Assembly: GCA_023313575.1 (NCBI GenBank)
Contig: JAJTTP010000019.1
Location: forward strand, 620,001-684,000
Length of the DNA: 64,000 nt
Direction of reading: 5' to 3'
Source: Eutypella sp. D-1
Taxonomy: Eukaryota; Ascomycota; Sordariomycetes; Xylariales; Diatrypaceae
A program made the position numbers and the translations under genes. Shown here piece by piece: positions 46,235 through 55,839 of this stretch. The notes under the pieces were generated by a model, which saw only the letters and a program-made list of their open reading frames with translations, ran no database searches and had not been told where the DNA came from. How positions within the stretch are numbered: position 1 is the first letter of the stretch; each line of letters begins with the position of its first letter.

Positions 46235-46999
46235 ATGCCTTCCAAGTCCCTCGCCAGTCACCTGAAACAGTTTGAAGACTTTCGTCAGCTTCCCGATGAT
46301 CCAGACTCTGCTGACGGGGCAGGCGCTAGAAACCGAGCAATGAAGGAGCCGCCTCCGGGATGCTCCATCGAGGTTTGGGAGAGGTACCTGCGTGAGAAAT
46401 GGGGGACGACTGATCTCATGCCTGAGGGCTTTGACCCCGAGAAATTGGAAAGGAAGCGACAGGAACATCTGTCGAAGAGCCAAGGGCGCGCTCTAAACGT
46501 GGACAAGCCGCTACCAAAAATCGGGAAGGAAGACGAGCAGGCACTAGCTGGGGACAACCAGAAAAGCGAGAGGACTACAGCAGACTCCCAAGACTCGTAC
46601 AGTATCCCGTTCCCCGCGTACTCGGATGGAGACGGCAATTCGGCGGGGCCCATCACCTCGGCCAGCTCATCTCCGCACAACCTCGAGAAGGCTGCGGGCA
46701 GCAAGAGCGTGGCGATCCCCACGGAGGCCCCGGCAGGGGCTTCCTTCTACCAGCGACTTCGTGCCAACGCTATCGGCACAGACTCACGCGCGGCGGAGGA
46801 TGCGGCGGTGGTGGCAGGGGACGCGGAAGCATCGACGGAGCCAGAGCGGAGTCCCACGCCCCGCATCCGGGCCGGGTCGAAACCCCCACTCTCGAAGAGC
46901 GCCTACGCGAATTCATGTTCAGATGCCGACTGCGGTACTCGCGGGCGCCGACCCCCCAATTACTTCCCGTTCCGCAGCCAGACGCGCAAGGGTAAATGA
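46235..46999 (+). CDS. Hypothetical protein, Ser/Pro/Glu-rich
   Basis: Single open frame of 254 codons with an ATG in acceptable context. The first 100 residues are charged and may fold (SLASHLKQFEDFRQLPDD, CSIEVWERYLREKWG, FDPEKLERKRQEHLSKSQ). The rest is Ser/Ala/Pro-rich and probably disordered, ending in a basic tail. There is no signal peptide, membrane segment or known domain. Codon use is GC-rich like neighbouring genes and unlike the surrounding spacer, which supports a real gene. I do not recognise the family. Confidence 0.6.
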   Translation: MPSKSLASHLKQFEDFRQLPDDPDSADGAGARNRAMKEPPPGCSIEVWERYLREKWGTTDLMPEGFDPEKLERKRQEHLSKSQGRALNVDKPLPKIGKEDEQALAGDNQKSERTTADSQDSYSIPFPAYSDGDGNSAGPITSASSSPHNLEKAAGSKSVAIPTEAPAGASFYQRLRANAIGTDSRAAEDAAVVAGDAEASTEPERSPTPRIRAGSKPPLSKSAYANSCSDADCGTRGRRPPNYFPFRSQTRKGK

Positions 47000-48533
47000 A
47001 TGAATGTAGCTTGACCGATTGCGGCCGTGAGACAAATTTTGAGTAGAGCCTTTCTTTTGTCATGAATACAATTCTTTGAGACATCTAATTGGCCCCTCCC
47101 CCTCGGTTTTGTTGTTCTGTGTTCCTTTGCTAGACCACTTACATGTGTGCAACGGTGATGCCTCGCATGACCAACTGTAGGACTATCTAGTCAATTTGGA
47201 CTATATCTAGATGCCGAGTGACTAGTCGCCGTAGTGCAAGATGAAGCGATGCAGCTATCCGATCCGTTTTGCGTGTTTACGGTAACACCTCCACGCGTAT
47301 GTGCAGCTTGCCCCCCCAATAGAGCGTCTCGATTCTGCACGAGAACCGTCTTGTCTTTAATCACTTATCAGCAGGGTAATGGGTTAATATGCAATACGTA
47401 GTAGTGTAAGGGGAGCTATACCGCTGTGTTATTAAGTCTCCATTTGCATTAATCCAGTTGGCGTCTCTCATGGGGGCTACATCCTCTATTTACTTACACT
47501 GCGAGGACTAAGGGAATAATCGCACTGATGCTTTGTTGGTTGTTAGTGGTCACTGGTATGGACCCACATACCAGTAGGAAGTACCTATGTACTTATCTCC
47601 CGTTTATATAAGGATACGGGCTTCGCCCGTATCCCTCTCAGATAGATAGATAGACCTTAGACCAGAATACAACACCAGTCTCACCACCTCTTATTTGTTA
47701 TTATCTCTTTCTTTTACGTACGTACCTACCAACATGCTTACTACTTTCTAGTGCCGATCATGTCTGCACGAGGTAGAATGCCTCCATGATCGGCCTGGTG
47801 ATTTGAATTTAACCCTGGCAAACACTCCACAGCTATGCCTATACATAGTTAGGTTAGTTGTGCCATGCTATGATAGGCGTTGTGTCATCGTGAGCAAGCG
47901 AATGAACGAACGAGGATATTGGTTCCTGGTCCTCGGCAATGCGTTTTAAACGCTTTACTCACATCTGTATATAGAATGCCTTGTTATTTGTCATTCTTTA
48001 GATAGCCTTGTGGTTGGACGCGCAGAGAGGGAGGCGAGCTTGTGTTCTGTACAGGATCGTGAGGTCCCTTTTGCAACACTGAGATCAAGGCAATCACCTT
48101 AATGACTACGGGTGATATAACTGCCGGTTTCTCAGGATATGTCTAATGCGTTTGAATTATCCGCGAACCAACCTGTCTACGCGGCCTATCTATATGAACA
48201 CCGTGCAACTCCAACGTGGCCATCGCGTCACTTAGGAGGACATGTGCAGCGAGGGGCGAGACGTCAGCAATCACCTCGATACCCATCGATCATCCATTAA
48301 GGCTTATTCATCTCATCGCAGGTGGTGGGGGCGCTTCCATGGTGTGCCAACTGCCTCTTTACTAGTGTAGAAAGTTCCAAACGTGGTCGATCCTACGTTG
48401 TAAAGGAGAGAATATAATAATGATTATTCCCATTGTGATATGTGTCGTGCGCATGTCCAGACAAATCCCTTGACTAGACTTTGATCTCTATCTCGTGTTG
48501 TCTCAACCATTCCGACCACTCCCTTGGGATACG
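47000..48533. other. Intergenic region
   Basis: 1.5 kb without a supported gene. It holds a 10-bp perfect hairpin (47612-47634) followed by a (GATA)n microsatellite (about 47641-47652). Confidence 0.5.
47612..47634. repeat. Perfect 10-bp inverted repeat with 3-nt loop
   Basis: GGATACGGGC and its exact complement flank TTC. As RNA this would be a very stable stem-loop. No T-run follows on the plus strand, so it is not a simple terminator. Confidence 0.85.
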
Positions 48534-49770
48534 ATGGCGCCTAAGGATGTGCTTGTCGGCGTGCAGCTCCTCTTCCTCGTCCTCAATTCCGTCGTGCTCG
48601 GACTAAGGCTCTTCGTGCGCACGAAGTTAAATAAAGCCATCGGCTACGATGATTATACCATGATCACGGCCTTTGTGAGTGCAAGCGTCCCCAGTGGCCA
48701 ACCTAGCTCGGTGATTTGCTCACCGTGAACGAAGGCCGGGTATACCGTTTTATGCGCCTTGGGATTCTCTTACGTTGCTTATGGGTATGGCGATATGCCA
48801 GGCGAATCGGGGCATGATATGACGAGGGCTCGTTTGGTAGGATATGATCGAACATCGGGTGCCCAAAGCAATCCTAACTAATATGTGTGCGCAGCTTTAC
48901 GTGGCGGGCCTTATAGCATATCCCATAGTGGCATTCTTCGTCAAGACCAGCGTCGCCCTGGTACTATACCGAATCGCGGCGCAGAGCGATCAGGTGAGAG
49001 TGATACGGAGGCTCCTCGTCTTCTCCATCGTGATCGTCGCCATCTCAGCCTTGGCTGTTCTCTTGGGCACATGTCTACAATGTAGGCCCTTGTCTGTGTC
49101 CTGGGGCATCGGCGAAGGCGTCTGCGCCGACCCATCGAGTATTTCAACCCTGGGGTACTTCTGGAGCACCGTCGACATCCTGTCCGCTTGGACGTATGCC
49201 ATCCTGCCCATCATCATGCTCTGGAATGTGAACATGAGCTTCCGCATGAAGGCACTGAGCTCGACCCTCCTCGGGCTCGGAGTAATGTACGGCCTCGATT
49301 GGTTGACACTACCCCCAATCTTTTCTCACTCACTCACTGACTGTTGCAGTGCAAGCCTTGCATCCATCATCAGACTTAGGTACTTCTACGAAGTCGGGGA
49401 GATGTCGGACCTCAACGACGAGAAAGCACGAAGCGGGACCAACATCCAGTTGCAGACATGGTCTGCTGTCGAACTCGGCCTAGCGATCCTCGCGTCGTGT
49501 CTTGCGGCGTTGCGGCCTTTAGTCAAGCGTCTGACAGGTGGCGGTAGAAGCCATACCCCAGAGAGGGGACGGATGCCTGGGCGCTTTATGAAGCAGTCCC
49601 AAGCGCTCGAGCTGCAGGAAGTTGGGCATGAGGCATCCAGCATCTGGTCCGGAGTGAATGATAGGATTGCCAAGCCAGACCCGCCTGGGCGGTCAGGGGC
49701 AACTAATGACAGTCGGGAGCTCATATTAAACAATTTGGACACCCCGCTGCCGCCCCAAGTACGCCCTTGA
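48534..49770 (+). CDS. Rhodopsin-type fungal integral membrane protein
   Basis: Four exons: 48534-48674, 48735-48836, 48895-49286, 49350-49770; 351 residues. The fourth-exon acceptor (CTGTTGCAG at 49349) is required to restore ASLASIIRLRY. Several hydrophobic helices are visible: VGVQLLFLVLNSVVLGL, VLCALGFSYVAYGYG, IVAFFVKTSVALVLY, LLVFSIVIVAISALAVLLG and the ILSAWTYAILPIIML region. The K-x-IGYDDYTMI loop after helix 1 and the conserved Cys pair region (GTCLQCRPL) are typical of the ascomycete rhodopsin-domain (PTH11-related) superfamily. The cytoplasmic tail (about 260-351) is polar. Such proteins are plasma-membrane receptors or sensors of largely unknown ligands. There is no CFEM domain. 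Confidence 0.87.
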
Positions 49771-50099
49771 AATAACAAACACAATTGCCGAGTGATTGTT
49801 GAAAGATAAAGGCGAGCCACTAATCGTTAGCGGAAGTTGACGTTTCTTGCGTGCTTTCAGGGTGGTGGAAACGGGATTAGAGCCATATCAACCTGCCTAT
49901 TACGACCGAGGTAATTTCCTTTTGGAGCACATAAGCCTACGATCTAGGGTCCCTGGTAATTCGCAATTACGGTCCCAGAGTCACGAGAGATATGGATTCT
50001 TGGTTCCGAAACAACAGCAAATCACACGATTCACATCGAACCACGCTCTTCTCTTGCTGGCCTTAGTCAGACACAGCAGCGAAGCCCACGTCAATAACA
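49771..50099. other. Short spacer between membrane protein and Asp-box gene
   Basis: Tandem spacer of 329 bp. Nothing recognisable. Confidence 0.5.
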
Positions 50100-51182
50100 A
50101 TGCCTTCCCTACACCCCCTATCTGCCGTCGCGGCCGGCTGCATGGCAGCGACGCTCGTCGCCGGGTCTCCGCTCGCCTCCCGACTGCCGCACCTCACGTG
50201 GCAGCTGCTACCGACGGGTAGTTCGGAGCAATTCCGGGGCCTGGCGCCAGTATCGGGTGAGATCGCCTGGGTATCCGGGACGAACGCGACGGTGTTACGG
50301 ACCACGGACGGCGGGCGCACGTGGGCGTCAGTAGGACCGGTCCTGCCGCCCGAGGACGCCGCGCGCGAGCTCCAGTTCCGCGACGTGCAGGCCTGGTCGG
50401 CGGACGAGGCGGTCGTGCTCTCGATCGGCAACGGCGCGGACTCTCGCGTGTACCGCACTACTGATGGCGGCGCGTCCTGGGTCCTCGCATTCCGTAGCGA
50501 TGAGGAAGAGGCCTTCTATAATTGCATGGATTTCGAAGAGAACGGTGACGGCGAAAAGCGCGGAATTGTTGTTAGTGACCCTGTCCAGGGAAAGTTCCGC
50601 CTTATCGAGACCCGCGATGGAGGCGCGAGCTGGACCATTGTCGACCCCGCGGGTCTACCGCCTGCCTTAGATGGCGAAGCTGGCTTTTCCGCCAGCGGCA
50701 CATGCATATCGACACGAGGTGGGCGGTGGTACGCGGCGGCAGGGGGCGTTGATCCGGGGCGAGTATTCAGCAGTGATGACGGGCACCACTGGGATGTGAC
50801 AAATAGCACCATCAAAGGCAGTCCGTCAGGTGGAGTCTTCTCTGTGCGCTTCAGGGACGAGAGGAATGGAATCGCGCTGGGCGGCGACTTCGAAAATCCG
50901 ACGGGAAGCACCGACAATGCGGCGTGGTCGGATGACGGCGGCGCGACCTGGAACCCGGCTGTGAAATTTTCTGGCGGCTACCGCTCCGGATCCTCCTGGG
51001 TCCTGGGGCTTCATGACGTGGCGCTTGCCGTGGGCCCGACGGGGTCTGATTACACGATTGACGGTGGCAGGACGTGGCATGGCTTTTACAACGGCTCATT
51101 TGACAGCATCGACTGCCTGAACGGCGGGGTGTGCTGGGCGTCAGGCGAGAAGGGAAGGGTTGCTCGGTTGACTTTGAAGTAG
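50100..51182 (+). CDS. Secreted Asp-box (BNR) beta-propeller protein, YCF48-like
   Basis: Single exon, 360 residues. A signal peptide (about 1-23, ending near AGSPLA) is followed by a propeller built from at least six Asp-box turns: TTDGGRTW, TTDGGASW, TRDGGASW, SDDGHHWD, SDDGGATW and TIDGGRTW, spaced about 40-70 residues apart. This is the layout of Ycf48/photosystem-assembly-factor-like and sialidase-like propellers annotated as oxidoreductases in fungi. No catalytic set of a sialidase is evident, so the activity is unknown. The protein should be extracellular. Cys pairs near 145 and the C-terminus (SIDCLNGGVCWAS) suggest disulfides. Confidence 0.85.
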   Translation: MPSLHPLSAVAAGCMAATLVAGSPLASRLPHLTWQLLPTGSSEQFRGLAPVSGEIAWVSGTNATVLRTTDGGRTWASVGPVLPPEDAARELQFRDVQAWSADEAVVLSIGNGADSRVYRTTDGGASWVLAFRSDEEEAFYNCMDFEENGDGEKRGIVVSDPVQGKFRLIETRDGGASWTIVDPAGLPPALDGEAGFSASGTCISTRGGRWYAAAGGVDPGRVFSSDDGHHWDVTNSTIKGSPSGGVFSVRFRDERNGIALGGDFENPTGSTDNAAWSDDGGATWNPAVKFSGGYRSGSSWVLGLHDVALAVGPTGSDYTIDGGRTWHGFYNGSFDSIDCLNGGVCWASGEKGRVARLTLK

Positions 51183-51590
51183 TAGTCTCTGGGATGCAGA
51201 CAGTTTTGAGGGAAGTATTGGGGAGTCTGGTAGTATACTGGACGCCACAAAAGCGTCTTACATAGGTCGGGTAGGCAATATCATAATTTCAATGATCAAG
51301 GCCGTAGTCTACCATCCCATTGGTGTATGAACCCCGCTATAATCGCAGTATTCATGCCTGATATGTTAACCAGATATATTCATCTCTCATGATGTTTTGT
51401 TTTTCTTGATCTCCCCATTACATCTCCGACACTTGATTTTCAAGAACCCAATAAAGCTTCCGACTTAGTGCAAAGATCATTGCAGTCGCGCCCCTGAATC
51501 TACCCACTTCGTGGATTTCCACTTGCCGCCCTGCATTTCCTATCCGATGCCATATCTCTCCGATAGCAAGAATTCGTTGCGTAGACCCAA
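51183..51590. other. Convergent spacer
   Basis: 3' flanks of the Asp-box gene and the RBR ligase gene. Nothing recognisable. Confidence 0.5.
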
Positions 51591-53038
51591 TTACCGCTGG
51601 GCTGGGATATAGTTGAAGGTGTCCGGCGGGTATACGACGAGAGTCTCCCAACTAAAATGCGTCCTACACTTCGGGCCTAAAGTACGAAGGTAAATCCCAA
51701 AACGTCAGTCGATAAATATTCGTCTTGGAGCTTCTTTATCGTTGCAATGGATGGGATGGTCAAAGAAACGCTTACAGTATATGTGATCGCTGCGAATTCG
51801 TACGAGATCGAGTAGAGGCCCGTAATTAGCAAGATGAAAAAAATACAGTCAATAGTAGGGTAGAGGGTTTAGGGGTGTATCACTCACCAGCCGCGGTTCT
51901 TCTCAATAGAAGCAGTGCACCCCAGGCCAGGACACCGCTTGACCTTCGCCCCAAGGCGACCGCCACCAGCAAGCGCAGCGCGCGTGGCGTCCTCCTCGGC
52001 TCTCTTGCGCGCCTCAAGCCTCCTCTTCTCCTCCTCCCTCCGTCTTCTCTCCTCTTCTTCCAACTTCCTCCTCCGCTCTTCCTCCCTGCGCCGCCTCTCC
52101 TCCTCCTCCCGACGCACCCTCTCCTCCCCATCGCGCACCGCGTCCCGGACCAGCGCGTCGAAGGCGCGCTCCGCGTCGTCGAGGCGCGCGTGCAAGACGC
52201 GCCGCTGCTCGTCTTCCGCGTCTTGGGCCCGCTGTGCCGCGCTCCGGAAGGGGTGATCGGCTTGCTGCCGCAGCATCTCGTCGTACTCCCCGCATGTGTA
52301 CTCCGTGTGCCATGCCACGCCGTGGCGGCGGCAGTACTGCCGGTTGCAGGGGCCGCAGTACGCGATGGCGAGGTCATCGTCGTCGGCGGCGGCGGCGGTG
52401 GCAGCAGAGGGGGTGAGGGACGCCGTGTGCACGCTCCCTGTGCCGCAGCCCAGAGGACACCAGGTGAAACCCGCAGCCTGCGTCAACGTGCGCGTGAGGG
52501 ACGCTTCGCGGTATCTATTCTCTTCCATTAGCCCTCAGGCGGGATATTCCGGAGATCAGCCTCCCTCCCCTACCCTCCCCTCCTCTCCTTTTGTCCATCT
52601 TGGAACCGCACTGATGGAAAACCATCAAAAAGCTCACCTGGCAAAAGTCTCAGCATCAGCAAAGCGCTCGACGGTCTCGTAGCCGAGCTCCTGCTCGCAC
52701 TCGGGACACGCGACGGCGACGGCGATTTCTTCGGGCCCGCTCTGGAGGAGAACCTGCGCGCGCAGCGCCCGCGCCACGCACGCCCGACACGCCGACGGCG
52801 CGTGCCGGCACCGCGGCGTCAGCCGCGTCAGCGGGTACGCGTCCTGCGGCTTGTCCTCGAGACAGACGGTGCATTCGCGTATCTCATGCTGCTGTTGTTG
52901 TGGATTGCTGTTATCGTTGTTTTTGGTGTTGTTGTGGTGGTGGTGGTGGTCATCGTCGGTTGTTTCGGCTGTTTTCATGGTGGTGGTGGAGGGCCTCGAG
53001 GAGGGGGTCTCGGTCCCGGTTGCTCTGGATGTCGCCAT
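51591..53038 (-). CDS. RBR-type E3 ubiquitin ligase with a charged coiled-coil insert
   Basis: Four exons on the minus strand: 53038-52638, 52514-51888, 51789-51776, 51676-51591; 375 residues. RING1 ligands are Cys56, Cys59, Cys77, His79, Cys84, Cys87, Cys111 and Cys114. An IBR domain follows (WCPLGCG, YCGPCNRQYCRRHG, YTCGEYDEML). A long Arg/Glu coiled coil (about 210-300) separates it from RING2, KRCPGLGCTASIEKNRGC-DHIYC-PKC. RING2 is assembled from three exons, one only 14 nt long, and the predicted catalytic Cys343 is itself split by an intron. RBR enzymes pass ubiquitin through that Cys thioester. The protein ends soon after RING2 (THFSWETLVVYPPDTF), without the last typical Cys pair, so RING2 may bind metal incompletely. 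The His-run near 31-35 is low complexity. Confidence 0.85.
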
Positions 53039-53931
53039 TGTAGGTTCGAGTTCTTTTTTAACTTTCTCGTCCCCCCGGGTTCTTCTAACTTTCCGTATCT
53101 ATTTCCCCTGTTATCGATCTCTTGTCTCTCTCGTCTATTGTAATTGTTCTTTACAGGCTTCCTTAGACGATTTTGTAAAACTCTTTCAGATACAATGACT
53201 CGACCGCCTTGAAAGGTTGTGAGACATCAATCATCCTTATATAAGAATAGGATGATAAACTGGATGTCTGAGACCAAAACCTGGTACTCGAGTCGCCCCG
53301 AAGTGGTGATATCGCCGTATAACTAGACATTTCGAGCACGGCCGGTATTTCCAACATGTTCCGAGGTGTCCGCTGCTTTTCCTCTTCGGCCGACGGGGTG
53401 TTGGATGGATCCCATTTTGAATAAATGAGCCCTCCCTTTCTTCTTCTTCCAGGCCTACCGAGACGCTTCCCGCTGTCCCCGGGTCTGGCTCGGGGCGCTC
53501 GGGGAGGTCTAAGGGTAAAGATTATAGGAACTAGTATTTATACGTCGTTGAATATGCCCCGGATCCGGATAATGATAATGGCCACTTACATGCCATCTAG
53601 TTACGTACTGCATTTGTTACAAACTCCGCGCTTCTAGGAGGAAAAAAAAGATCTACTTGCTTTAACACTATGCGCCTATCCATTTTACAACTCCTTACAG
53701 TTTTTATTGTTGGGGGATGGGGGCAGAGATCAAAGAGAAAGAAAAGAGAGAAAAGAGAAGAAAAAAAGAAGAAAACGAACACCTCGACTCCCAGATAACG
53801 TAACAACGTGACCCCCCCCCTTCAGTCCACCCAAATGAAAAAGCACGAAGAGCTTCCAAATCGACGTAGGTCTTGCTATTCCATCATCATTCATCATCAT
53901 CGCAAGACGGTTCGCCCACTCTATCAATCAA
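53039..53931. other. Spacer between RBR ligase and trehalose synthase genes
   Basis: RBR gene promoter and TPS1 3' flank, with purine/pyrimidine-rich tracts around 53735-53770. No gene seen. Confidence 0.5.
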
Positions 53932-55601
53932 TCAATCCTCCACAGCCGTCTCGACAGCCTCCTCGATGGCTTTCTCGACGGTACCATTCGATGATACGCC
54001 ATTGGCGGCGGCCTTGACAGAGGTGCCGTTGCTGACGTTATTGTTGACTTTCAGCAGCTCCTTGACGAAGGTGGAGCCCCACCAGGCGGAGGTGAACTTG
54101 AAGACGTAGTGCTCGAGCTTGCGGTAGGCGGCCTCGCGCTGCTCGGGGGGCATGGTGACGGCGTCGTGGATGGCGCCGGCGAGCTCCTCGGTGTTCCAGG
54201 GGTTGACGATGATGCTGGAGGTCAGGGACTGGGCGGCGCCGGTGAACTCGGACAGGATCATGACGCCGTGGCCCTCGCGCTGCGCCGCTACGTACTCGTA
54301 CGAGACCAGGTTCATGCCGTCGCGCGTCGACGTCACCAGGCAGATGTCCGACACGGCGTAGAGCGCCGTCAGCTCGTCCGAGTCCACGCTCTGGTGCAGG
54401 AAGTGGATCGGCATGAACTCCACGGTGCCGAAGCGCCCGTTGATCCGCCCCACGAGTTCGTTGACCACGGCCCGCAGGTTCTGGTACTCCTCGACGTCGC
54501 CGCGCGAGGGCACAGCCACCTGCACGAGCACGATCTTGCCGCGCCACTCCGGGTGCTCGGACAGGAAGACCTCGAGGGCGTGGAGTTTCTGGGGCACGCC
54601 CTTGATGTAGTCGAGGCGGTCGACGCCGACGATCAGCTTGACGCCCTCGAACTTGCGGCGCAGGGCGGCCATGCGCTCGCGGACCTTGGGGCGCTTCAGG
54701 CCCTCGGTGAACTTCTCCGGGTCGATGCCGATGGGGAAGGCGCTGACGGTGATGAAGCGGCCCTGATACTTGAGGCCGTTGTTGTCGGTGGGGGTCTCGA
54801 GGATGCGGGAGCAGGAGCTGAGGAAGTGGCGGGCGTAGTCGTAGGTGTGGAAGCCGATGAGGTCGCACTGAAGCAGGCCCTTAAGAAGCTCCTCGCGGAC
54901 GGGCAGGATGCGGTAGATCTCGCTGCTGGGGAACGGGGTGTGTAGGAAGAAGCCGATCTTGATGTCCTTCTTGTCGCGGAGTAGATTCCGCAGCATCTCG
55001 GGTAGTAGCATGAGGTGGTAGTCGTGAACCCAAATCAGGTCGCCGTCTTGGATGTCCTTGGCGACGGCCTGGGCAAAGATCATGTTGACCTGGGTGTAGG
55101 CCTCCCAGGCGCTCTCATCAAAGGTGATCTCGCCGGGATGGTAGTGGAATAAAGGCCATAAGATGGAGTCTGGACGACGTGGCCGGGAGAGGAAGCAACA
55201 TGTCAGCCTGGAGGGGAACCATAGACACATCACATACATAGTAAGTAGAGTAGGGAGGGGAGAGTAGGAGTTGAGGAGTATCACTGACTTGCGAAACCAT
55301 TATAATGCCGATCTGCGAGCTCATCGTCGATAAATATGGGATGTGCACTGTGCTGCTCCTTGAGGTCCTTCTTCACGCGGGCGATATCCTCCTCGGGCAG
55401 TTCCCGGCCGGGCCAGCCATACCACTGGAAGTCGGTGGTCTTGCTGAGACCGCTCAGGCCGGTGACCAGACCCCCGGAGGAGACGCTGTAGGCATATTTA
55501 CCGTCGTCTTCGGCTTTTATTGTTATGGGTAGACGGTTGGAGATGAGTACGAGTCGCCGATCGCCGGTCGAGCAGGGCTGGGTATCTTCGATAGGTGCCA
55601 T
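53932..55601 (-). CDS. tps1: Alpha,alpha-trehalose-phosphate synthase (UDP-forming), GT20
   Basis: Two exons, complement(join(53932..55169,55289..55601)); 516 residues, the normal length of fungal Tps1. The 119-bp intron uses a GTCAGT donor and restores NGFANSILWPLFHY. GT20 landmarks run in order: SNRLPITI and SSGGLVTGLSG (donor/Glc6P loop), WVHDYHLMLLP, HTPFPSSEIYR, GVDRLDYIKG, and DGMNLVSYEYVA near the UDP site. The enzyme makes trehalose-6-phosphate from UDP-glucose and glucose-6-phosphate in the cytosol for stress tolerance and glycolytic control. The C-terminus after LLKVNNN is an Ala/Asn/Val/Glu-rich tail without the Tps2 phosphatase domain. Stress-element-like pentamers lie upstream. 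Confidence 0.97.
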
Positions 55602-55786
55602 ATTACAAGCGATGTTGGTGGTGGTGGTGATAGTGGAAGTGGTGGTGGTAGTTGTGCGATATGCCTAATGGACGACCGTGGACGTCCGTCGTGCACGGCG
55701 ATCTCGTCTTCCCCCTTCTCTTGATCTCTTTTCTATCTCTCTCTTTATCTTCCCTTTCACTTTCCTACTGATTCAACGGAAGCGAC

Positions 55787-55839
55787 TTTTTATAGGACGT
55801 ATAAGTGTATTATCGTGCGTGTCTCGGGTATCGTAGGGG
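55787..55839 (-). promoter_or_regulatory. Possible TATA box and STRE of the trehalose synthase gene
   Basis: On the minus strand a TATAAAAA (55794-55787) lies 186 bp before the ATG, and a CCCCT stress element (complement of 55835-55839) 41 bp further upstream. Yeast TPS1 is controlled by such elements; whether they act here is inference. Confidence 0.35.

Noticed and set aside
54109..54945. 278-codon plus-strand open frame
   Set aside because: Antisense shadow of the GC-rich trehalose synthase coding exon; low-complexity Ala/Val/Gly/Asp translation.
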